48,310 bases of DNA, from positions 1 through 48,310 of the forward strand of contig NZ_SMLC01000044.1 of the NCBI RefSeq assembly GCF_004349245.1. Direction: 5' to 3'. Both the position numbers and the translations under genes were made by a program. Below are positions 42,283 through 48,310 of the stretch, in pieces. The DNA comes from Actinomadura sp. 6K520. Its GTDB lineage: Bacteria; Actinomycetota; Actinomycetes; Streptosporangiales; Streptosporangiaceae. The notes beneath the pieces are model-generated. The model was not told the DNA's origin and made no database searches. It was given only the letters and a program-made list of their open reading frames with translations. How positions within the stretch are numbered: the stretch's first letter is position 1; the number at the start of each line of letters is the position of its first letter.

Positions 42283-43767
42283 GTGCATCTCGACATTTGG
42301 CTACTCCTCGGGTCCACCCTCGTACTCAGCGCAATCCTCGCGGTCCGGTTGTCACACCGGGTCGGGCTGCCGTCCCTCCTGGTCTACATGGGGCTCGGCC
42401 TCCTCATCGGGGAGTCCGGGCCGCTGCACATCACCTTCGATGACGTCGAGCTCGCCCATCTGCTCGGCTTCGCCGCCCTCGTCCTGATCCTGGCGGAGGG
42501 CGGTGTCACGACCGACTGGCGGCGTGTCCGGTCCGCGGTGCCCGCCGCGATCGTGGTCTCCACCATCGGCACCCTGATCAGCATCGTCATCGTGGCGGTC
42601 GCCGCCATGTGGCTGATCGGCATGGACTGGCGGCCGGCGTTCCTGCTCGGCGCGGTGCTCGCCCCGACCGACGCGGCCGCCGTGTTCTCGGTGCTGCGGC
42701 GGCTGCCGCTGCCGTCCCGGCTGTGCGGGCTGCTGGAGGCCGAGTCCGGCTTCAACGACGCCCCCGTCGTGATCGTCGTGATCGCGCTCAGCACCCACGC
42801 CACCGCGCCGAACCTCGCCGAGCTCCTCGGCCTGATGGTCTACGAGCTCGCCGCGGGCGCCGTCATCGGCGTCGCCATCGCCTGGCTCGGGGCACAGGGG
42901 CTGCGCAGGATGGCGCTGCCCGCCTCCGGCCTCTACCCCATCGCCGTCATGTCCCTGGCCGTCGCCTCCTACGGCGTCGCGTCGCTGCTGCACGGCAGCG
43001 GGTTCCTCGCCGTGTACGTCAGCGCGCTCGTCCTCGGCAACTCCCGGCTACCGCACGGTCCCGCCACCCGCGGGTTCGCGGAGGGCATCGCCTGGCTGGC
43101 ACAGATCGGGGTGTTCGTGATGCTGGGCCTGCTGGCGTCCCCAAGCGAACTTCCCGGGCAGATGGTGCCCGCGCTGCTGATCGGCTTCGTGCTGCTGCTG
43201 GTCGCCCGGCCGGTTTCGATCGCGCTCTCCACGGTGGGGTTCGGGATGTCGTGGGGAGAGAAGATCTTCGCGTCGTGGGCGGGGCTGCGCGGCGCCGTCC
43301 CGATCATCTTCGCCACCATTCCGATGGCGCAGGGGGTCGAGCAGTCCGGCCGGATCTTCTCGATCGTCTTCACGATCGTGGTCGTCTTCACGCTGCTCCA
43401 GGGGCCGACGCTGCCGCTCGCGGCGCGCCTGTGCCGGCTGGAGGGCGACGACCAGACGCGGGAACTGGACGTCGAGGCGGCGCCCCTGGAGGAACTGCAC
43501 GCCGACCTCCTGGAGGTGCGGATTCCGCCGGATTCCATGCTGAGCGGTGTGGAGATCTTCGAGTTGCGGCTGCCGGCGGGCGCGTCCGTCACGCTGATCG
43601 TGCGCAACGGGTCCAGCTTCGTCCCGGAGAGCACCACGCCTCTGCAGGCGGGTGACACCCTCCTGGTCGTGGCCACCGACGCCGTACGGGAAGCCGCCGA
43701 ACGCCGCCTGCGCGCGGTGAGCCGCAAGGGGCGGCTGGCCGGGTGGTTCGGGGAGACGGGCTTGTGA
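42283..43767 (+). CDS. K+(Na+)/H+ antiporter, NhaP2/CPA1 type with TrkA-C domain
   Basis: The protein is 494 residues. About twelve membrane segments are visible; the ion site is LAPTDAAAVFSVLRRLPLP with ESGFNDAPVV, as in CPA1 antiporters. Residues ~405-475 form a TrkA-C (RCK-C) domain (PPDSMLSGVEIFELRLPAG, STTPLQAGDTLLVVATD) that probably senses nucleotide. GTG start with AAGGGTGGG before it. It exchanges cytoplasmic K+ or Na+ for protons. Confidence 0.92.
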   Translation: MHLDIWLLLGSTLVLSAILAVRLSHRVGLPSLLVYMGLGLLIGESGPLHITFDDVELAHLLGFAALVLILAEGGVTTDWRRVRSAVPAAIVVSTIGTLISIVIVAVAAMWLIGMDWRPAFLLGAVLAPTDAAAVFSVLRRLPLPSRLCGLLEAESGFNDAPVVIVVIALSTHATAPNLAELLGLMVYELAAGAVIGVAIAWLGAQGLRRMALPASGLYPIAVMSLAVASYGVASLLHGSGFLAVYVSALVLGNSRLPHGPATRGFAEGIAWLAQIGVFVMLGLLASPSELPGQMVPALLIGFVLLLVARPVSIALSTVGFGMSWGEKIFASWAGLRGAVPIIFATIPMAQGVEQSGRIFSIVFTIVVVFTLLQGPTLPLAARLCRLEGDDQTRELDVEAAPLEELHADLLEVRIPPDSMLSGVEIFELRLPAGASVTLIVRNGSSFVPESTTPLQAGDTLLVVATDAVREAAERRLRAVSRKGRLAGWFGETGL

Positions 43768-43928
43768 CCGGGGCTGGCCCGGGGATCGCCTCCGGCGGCT
43801 TGCCGAACGGAGACCGGTCTGGGAACAGGCCGGGGGCGAAACATGTTGCAGCCACGGGTACCATTAGCAGTCGTTCATAGTGAGTGCCAGTCCGGGGCTC
43901 AGCCGGGCTGAGTCAGCGAGGAGGAACC

Positions 43929-44279
43929 GTGCCGACGTATCAGTACGTTTGCACCGAGTGCGGCGAGCCTCTGGAGATAGTGCAGAAGTTCAGCGACGAC
44001 GCGCTGACCGAGTGCCCGGCGTGCAGCGGCAGGCTCCGCAAGGTCTTCTCCGCCGCCGGGATCATCTTCAAGGGATCGGGCTTCTACCGCACCGACAGCC
44101 GCGGCTCCGGCAAGAGCTCGACGGTGGGCGCCTCGTCCAACGGATCCTCGTCCAACGAGTCCTCCTCGAACGGGGACGGCTCCAGTTCGTCCAAGGCGGA
44201 CACGTCTTCGTCGTCCTCCGGGAGCGACTCCTCGTCGTCCTCCAGCACGTCCTCCTCTTCCTCCGAGAAGGTCGCCTGA
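43929..44279 (+). CDS. fmdB: FmdB-family zinc-ribbon protein with serine-rich tail
   Basis: This 116-residue protein has a zinc ribbon in its first ~50 residues: PTYQYVCTECGEPLE (Cys pair) and LTECPACSGRLRKVFSAAG (second pair), then IIFKGSGFYRTDS, the FmdB/CxxC signature. Residues ~57-114 are almost only Ser, Asn, Asp, Gly and Thr, a tail seen in actinobacterial members. Role unknown, possibly regulatory or linked to mechanosensitive/efflux genes. GTG with GAGGAGG upstream. Confidence 0.9.
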   Translation: MPTYQYVCTECGEPLEIVQKFSDDALTECPACSGRLRKVFSAAGIIFKGSGFYRTDSRGSGKSSTVGASSNGSSSNESSSNGDGSSSSKADTSSSSSGSDSSSSSSTSSSSSEKVA

Positions 44280-44295
44280 TTCTCTAGGGCTCATA

Positions 44296-44344
44296 CCGGG
44301 GGATCCGCTGCCCGTCCTACACGCAGGCCGTACGGGTCCCCCGG
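44296..44344 (+). terminator. Hairpin terminator of fmdB
   Basis: CCGGGGGATCC (44296-44306) pairs with GGGTCCCCCGG (44334-44344) with one mismatch, and CTTTCG follows. It starts 17 bases after the fmdB stop. Confidence 0.6.
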
Positions 44345-44653
44345 CTTTCGTCATGCCCGGACACCGGCCGCGTGGTCAGTCCGCCCGCCGAGGGGCCGCC
44401 CTCCCCGTTCAGTAGGAGGGCGCCCTCCGCCGCTGGTGTCTGCCGGGCCATGCCCGGCCTCCGTCTCAAGACGTAGCCGCGGCGTGGAGTTACCCCGCTG
44501 GCGGTAGCCGCGATCAAGCCTCACGCCGGAGGCGCGGACGGGTCTTCCATAAGACGATTGAGTGGCTGGGAGAGGCCCCGGGCAGGGCCCCTCCCCGCGC
44601 GTTCAGCTCTGCGGCGTGAATCTCCTGTGTCGAGAACGAGAGCGGGGGATTCG

Positions 44654-44729
44654 CCGGAAATCTCGCGATAGTACTTGACATTCGTCTCGGTAGGCGAGAA
44701 ATTTCCGGAGACGCGATATATCTCGATAG
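44654..44729 (+). promoter_or_regulatory. Promoter and operator repeats before the MMPL transporter
   Basis: A consensus TTGACA (44675-44680) is flanked by CCGGAAAT (44654-44661) and its complement ATTTCCGG (44701-44708). ATCTCGCGATAG (44660-44671) is repeated as ATCTCGATAG (44720-44729), and TCTCGGTAGGCGAGA forms a small dyad. These dense repeats next to an efflux gene suggest a repressor site of PadR or TetR type; the regulator is not in the window. Confidence 0.5.
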
Positions 44730-44742
44730 CAGGAGAGGAACC

Positions 44743-46872
44743 ATGAGCGGACAGAGCCCGGCTCCCCCCAGGACGTGGGCCCATCGCCTGGCCGGACTGA
44801 TCGCCGGCCGGCGCACCAAGTGGGCCGTGCTGGCCCTGTGGGTCGTCCTCCTGGCCGCCCTCGGACCGCTGGCGGGCAGGCTCGGCGACGTGGAGAACAA
44901 CGAGGCCGCGGCCTGGCTCCCCGACGGAGCGGAATCCACCCAGGTCGTCGAACTGGACGAGCAGTTCCGCACGGACGAGACGATGCTCGCGGTCGTCGTC
45001 TACGAGCGCGCCGGGGGCATCACCGCCGACGACCGCGCGAAGGCCGCCGCCGACGTGTCCGCGCTGCAGAACCTGCCGGGCGCGCAGAAGGCGCAAGGAC
45101 CGATCCCCTCGAAGGACGGCAAAGCGCTGCAGACGCTCGTACCCCTCGCAGACGAAGACGTGGTCGGCGCCGTCGACGAGGCACGCGAGATCGCCAAGCG
45201 CGGACCTCCCGGCCTCTCCGCATACGTCACCGGGCCCGCCGGGGGCGGCGCCGACCAGATCGAGGTCTTCGAGTCCATCGACGGGTTCCTGCTCATGGCC
45301 GCGGGTTCCGTCGTCATCGTCCTTCTGCTCATCATCTACCGCAGCCCCATGCTGTGGTTCGTTCCCGTACTGAGCGCTCTCTTCGCTCTTGGGCTGGCCC
45401 AAGCACTGGTGTATCTGCTCGCCAAGTACGGCGACCTCACCGTCAACGGTCAGAGCGCCGGGATCCTGACCGTCCTCGTCTTCGGGGTCGCCACCGACTA
45501 CGCCTTGCTGCTCGTCGCCCGCTACCGGGAGGAACTACACCGGCACGAGGACCGGCATGAGGCGATGGCCTTCGCGCTGCACCGCGCCGCACCGGCGATC
45601 CTCGCGTCCGCCGCCACCGTCGCCGCCGGCCTGCTGTGCCTGCTGCTCGCCGAGATGAACTCCACGGCCGGCATGGGCCCCGTGGCCGCGGCGGGCATCC
45701 TCACCGCCCTCGCCGCGATGACCACGCTGCTGCCGGCCCTCCTCGTCATCTGCGGCCGCTGGCTGTTCTGGCCGCTGATCCCCCGCTACGACGCCAAGTA
45801 CCTGCGGCCGGAGGCGTACGAGGCGGAACACGGCATCTGGAGCCGGATCGCCGCTCTCGTCAGCAGGCGTCCGCGCGTCCTCTGGGCCGCCACCATGCTC
45901 GGGTTGATCGTCCTCAGCCTCGGCCTGGGCTCGCTCAAGACCGAAGGGACCTCGGACGCGGGGATGTTCACCGGACGTCCCGACTCGGTGCAGGGCTCGG
46001 AGGCCGTCGCCCGGCACTTCCCCGCCGGGTCGGGCTCCCCGGCCGTCGTCATCGGCTCGGCATCGGCGTCCGACAGGCTCGCCGAGACCGTCCGCGGCAC
46101 ACCGGGCGTCGCCGAGATCGGACCGCCCGCCACGGTGAACGGCCTGGTCAGGTACGAGGCGACGCTGAAGGACCCGGCCGACGGCGCGGCCGCCCGCGGC
46201 ACCGTCGAGCGGCTGCGCACCGCCGTGGACGGCGTCCCGTCCGCGGACGCCAAGGTCGGCGGGACAACCGCGACGATGCTCGACATCCAGCGGGCCTCCG
46301 ACCGCGACAACCTGGTGATCATCCCGATCGTGCTGGCCGTGGTGTTCCTCATCCTCGTCGCGCTGCTGCGCGCCGTCGTCGCCCCGCTGCTGATGATGGG
46401 GACCGTGGTGCTGTCGTTCCTGGCCTCGCTCGGCGCCTGCGCGGTGATCTTCGAGTACGGCTTCGGCTTCGAGGGCGCCGACCCCGGATTCCCGCTGCTG
46501 GCCTTCATCTTCCTGGTCGCGCTGGGCGTCGACTACAACATCTTCCTGATGCACCGCGTCCGCGAGGAATCGCAGACCCTCGGCACCCGCCGCGGCATCC
46601 AGCGCGGGCTCACCGTCACCGGCGGGGTGATCACCTCGGCGGGCCTGGTCCTGGCGGCGACGTTCGCGTCCATGGTCACGCTGCCGCTGGTGTTCATGGT
46701 CGAGATGGGCTTCGCGGTGGCGTTCGGCGTGCTGCTCGACACGTTCATCGTCCGATCCCTGCTGCTCCCCGCCCTGGCGCACGACCTCGGCCGCCGGATC
46801 TGGGCCCCGAGTCGCCTGGCCAAGCAGGAACCCGTCCCCGCCCCGCCCAAGGTCCTGGACCCTGTCGGCTGA
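44743..46872 (+). CDS. MMPL-family RND transporter
   Basis: The protein is 709 residues, with two halves of six membrane segments and large external loops. The proton-relay motifs are VFGVATDYALLLVARYREEL in the first half and VALGVDYNIFLMHRVREE in the second, each with the conserved Asp-Tyr pair. Family members export lipids, siderophores or drugs. The ATG has AGGAGAGGAA before it. The upstream region is packed with repeats, so expression is probably induced. Confidence 0.92.
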   Translation: MSGQSPAPPRTWAHRLAGLIAGRRTKWAVLALWVVLLAALGPLAGRLGDVENNEAAAWLPDGAESTQVVELDEQFRTDETMLAVVVYERAGGITADDRAKAAADVSALQNLPGAQKAQGPIPSKDGKALQTLVPLADEDVVGAVDEAREIAKRGPPGLSAYVTGPAGGGADQIEVFESIDGFLLMAAGSVVIVLLLIIYRSPMLWFVPVLSALFALGLAQALVYLLAKYGDLTVNGQSAGILTVLVFGVATDYALLLVARYREELHRHEDRHEAMAFALHRAAPAILASAATVAAGLLCLLLAEMNSTAGMGPVAAAGILTALAAMTTLLPALLVICGRWLFWPLIPRYDAKYLRPEAYEAEHGIWSRIAALVSRRPRVLWAATMLGLIVLSLGLGSLKTEGTSDAGMFTGRPDSVQGSEAVARHFPAGSGSPAVVIGSASASDRLAETVRGTPGVAEIGPPATVNGLVRYEATLKDPADGAAARGTVERLRTAVDGVPSADAKVGGTTATMLDIQRASDRDNLVIIPIVLAVVFLILVALLRAVVAPLLMMGTVVLSFLASLGACAVIFEYGFGFEGADPGFPLLAFIFLVALGVDYNIFLMHRVREESQTLGTRRGIQRGLTVTGGVITSAGLVLAATFASMVTLPLVFMVEMGFAVAFGVLLDTFIVRSLLLPALAHDLGRRIWAPSRLAKQEPVPAPPKVLDPVG

Positions 46873-46910
46873 CACCACGAACCCCCGGCTCCGGCCGGGA
46901 CGGGGAAGCG

Positions 46911-46938
46911 AAGGGGCCCGGTCCCGGCCGGGCCCCTT
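46911..46938 (+). terminator. Hairpin terminator after the MMPL gene
   Basis: AAGGGGCCCGG (46911-46921) is perfectly complementary to CCGGGCCCCTT (46928-46938) with a six-base loop, followed by TCTTCG. It starts 39 bases after the stop. Confidence 0.75.
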
Positions 46939-47015
46939 CTTCGCGCCCCGGGAAGTTATCCACAATCTGCGGACGGCCTCCCGGGTGCCGGGACGGGCTG
47001 GCTAGTGTCGGCGCC

Positions 47016-47876
47016 ATGTCCTCTCAGTCCTCTCAGCCTTCCGCCGCAGAGCCCGCCGCAGAGCCCGCCGCAGGGCCCGCCGCCGAGATCGGCGTCATCG
47101 GCGGCTCCGGTTTCTACTCGTTCCTGCACGACGTCGAAGAGGTGCGGGTCGACACCCCGTACGGGCCGCCGAGCGACCCCATCGCGGTCGGCGAGCTGGC
47201 CGGCCGCCGCGTGGCGTTCGTCCCCCGGCACGGCCACGACCACCGGTTCCCGCCGCACAAGATCCCCTACCGGGCCAATCTGTGGGCGCTGCGCTCGCTC
47301 GGCGTCCGGCAGGTGCTGGCGCCGAGCGCGGTCGGCTCCCTGACCCCCCGCTACGGCCCCGGGACACTCGCCCTCCCGGACCAGATCGTGGACCGGACGT
47401 CCGGACGCGACCAGACCTACTACGAGCGCGGCGCCGCCGTGCACGTGTCGTTCGCCGACCCGTACTGCCCGGCGGGCCGCCGCACCGCCGCGGAGACCGC
47501 GAAGACGGCCGACTGGGACCTCGCCGACCGCGGCACCCTCGTCGTCATCGAGGGACCGCGCTTCTCGACCCGGGCGGAGTCCCAGTGGTTCGCCGCCCAG
47601 GGCTGGACGCTGATCGGCATGACCGGCCACCCCGAGGCCGTCCTCGCCCGCGAGCTCGCGCTCTGCTACACCTCCCTGTGCCTCGTCACCGACCTCGACG
47701 CCGGTATCGAGGAGGGCGAGGGCGTCACCATGGACGAGGTGCTCCGCGTCTTCGGCGAGAACATCGGCCGGCTCCGCACCCTCGTGGGCGACGTCGTCAA
47801 GGCGCTGCCCGCCGAACGCACCTGCCCCTGCCCGAACGCCCTGGACGGTATGAAGCTCCCCCTGGAACTGCCGTGA
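47016..47876 (+). CDS. mtnP: S-methyl-5'-thioadenosine phosphorylase
   Basis: This 286-residue PNP-family phosphorylase cleaves MTA in methionine salvage. Phosphate/base residues are in VIGGSGFYSFL, PRHGHDHRFPPHKIPYRANL, APSAVGSLTPRYGPGTLALP and EGPRFSTRAESQWF, with MTGHPEAVLARELALCY. The N-terminal AEPAAEPAAGPAAE comes from a short 12-base tandem repeat and is probably disordered. An inosine-type (MTIP) specificity is possible. The next gene overlaps its stop (GTGA). Confidence 0.9.
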   Translation: MSSQSSQPSAAEPAAEPAAGPAAEIGVIGGSGFYSFLHDVEEVRVDTPYGPPSDPIAVGELAGRRVAFVPRHGHDHRFPPHKIPYRANLWALRSLGVRQVLAPSAVGSLTPRYGPGTLALPDQIVDRTSGRDQTYYERGAAVHVSFADPYCPAGRRTAAETAKTADWDLADRGTLVVIEGPRFSTRAESQWFAAQGWTLIGMTGHPEAVLARELALCYTSLCLVTDLDAGIEEGEGVTMDEVLRVFGENIGRLRTLVGDVVKALPAERTCPCPNALDGMKLPLELP

Positions 47877-48310
47877 ACGCCCGCTTAGCCCGGTTGCGGC
47901 GGCCCCTGGCGGCACTGTTCGCCGCGGCCGCCGCCGGCCTGGCCCTGCTCGCTCTCCGGCCGGGGCCGCCACCGTCCGTCCGCGTCCTCACCGCCGCCCG
48001 CGACCTGCCCGCCGGGACGACGCTCACCGCGTCCGACCTGCGCCGCGTGGACCTGCCGACCGCCGCCGTCCCGTCCGGCGTCCTCCGCTCCGGCACCGGC
48101 CGCGTCCTCGCCACCCCCGTCCGCGAAGGCGAACCCCTGACCGACACCCGCGTGGTCGGGGACGGCTTGCTGCGCGGCTACGGCACCGGCACGGTGGCCA
48201 CCCCGGTCCGCATGGCCGACGCCGATGCCGTCCGCCTCCTCCACCCTGGGGACCGCATCGACGTCCTGACCACCCCCGAACCGCCAGCCCTCCCCGAGGC
48301 CGCGCCGGCC
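47873..48310 (+). CDS. SAF-domain (CpaB/RcpC-like) protein, cut by the window edge
   Basis: This frame is open to the end of the window, giving 146 residues. A hydrophobic N-terminal segment (ALFAAAAAGLALLAL) precedes an SAF domain (VRVLTAARDLPAGTTLTASD, then VPSGVLRSGTGRVLATPV and HPGDRIDVLT). Such proteins are pilus-assembly or flagella-type chaperones (CpaB/FlgA). It starts with a GTG overlapping the mtnP stop, and codon 5 is TTA (47885-47887), rare in this DNA. The 3' part is missing. Confidence 0.8.
   Translation, partial: MNARLARLRRPLAALFAAAAAGLALLALRPGPPPSVRVLTAARDLPAGTTLTASDLRRVDLPTAAVPSGVLRSGTGRVLATPVREGEPLTDTRVVGDGLLRGYGTGTVATPVRMADADAVRLLHPGDRIDVLTTPEPPALPEAAPA

Larger units (their letters stand above)
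44280..44742. other. Intergenic region with terminator and operator, no gene
   Basis: Beyond the fmdB terminator and the repeats before the MMPL gene, no coding sequence is recognised in these 463 bases. The middle (44350-44640) is GC-rich with short CCGCC/GGCGG repeats able to form hairpins. Confidence 0.5.

Noticed and set aside
47047..47082. Short tandem repeats as a possible CRISPR or functional array
   Set aside because: Only three 12-base units inside the mtnP coding sequence, without spacers; no CRISPR-like array was seen anywhere in the window.

Overview
The window is high-GC actinobacterial DNA, with many GTG starts, tightly overlapping stop/start codons and few TTA codons. The gene families and the conserved sepX/glpR-rimJ-mog-moaC-glp-galU block point to a filamentous actinomycete, possibly Thermomonosporaceae such as Actinomadura; the genus is inference. 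The main find is a complete biosynthetic cluster for a thioamitide, a thioviridamide/thioalbamide-type thioamidated RiPP. It spans about 2.9-16.2 kb on the + strand.

The cluster begins with a helix-turn-helix/NB-ARC regulator and a small membrane protein (2891-4479). An 83-residue precursor follows (4631-4882) whose last 13 residues are SVIGFAVTIGVHC. Next comes a run colinear with tvaC-tvaK: kinase, HopA1-like lyase, degenerate kinase, HFCD cysteine decarboxylase, methyltransferase, YcaO, TfuA, 2-oxoglutarate oxygenase and papain-like protease. A short-chain reductase and a P450 follow, as reported for thioalbamide, and then a JmjC/cupin-type oxygenase that I do not know from characterised thioamitide clusters. 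From established thioamitide chemistry the expected product has dehydrated Ser1 and Thr8, an AviMeCys ring between Thr8 and decarboxylated Cys13, backbone thioamides, a modified His12 and a reduced (lactyl-like) N-terminus. The core keeps Ser1, Val2, Thr8, His12 and Cys13 but replaces the usual Met-Ala-rich stretch with Ile-Gly-Phe-Ala-Val. A hairpin terminator ends the operon. A MerR-controlled DrrAB-type ABC exporter follows (16.4-18.9 kb) and could serve export or self-resistance.

Left of the cluster (0-2 kb) are a small protein with a C-terminal amyloid-signalling-like motif, a zinc-ribbon protein and a VanY-type peptidase. Right of it (19-23 kb) TerD, TerB, a DUF21/CBS transporter and a CDF transporter share copies of a palindrome built on CTACACTTGTAG, which suggests a local regulon of a BlaI/MecI/CopY-type repressor encoded elsewhere. 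At 23-30 kb are a tautomerase/MarR pair, an acyl-CoA dehydrogenase/TetR pair, a WYL regulator divergent from an epoxide hydrolase, and an AlkZ-like protein.

Between 30.7 and 35.4 kb lies a decayed accessory segment: frameshifted genes (four with breaks at six-base G/C runs), opposed fragments of a hotdog thioesterase and an IS21 remnant. It ends at a tRNA-Ala(CGC) with a strong terminator. From 35.9 kb onward is housekeeping sequence: the sepX/glpR-glp division and molybdopterin block, galU, 5-FTHF cyclo-ligase, a hydroxyacid dehydrogenase, a K+/H+ antiporter, FmdB, an MMPL transporter, MTA phosphorylase and a truncated SAF/CpaB-like gene at the window edge.
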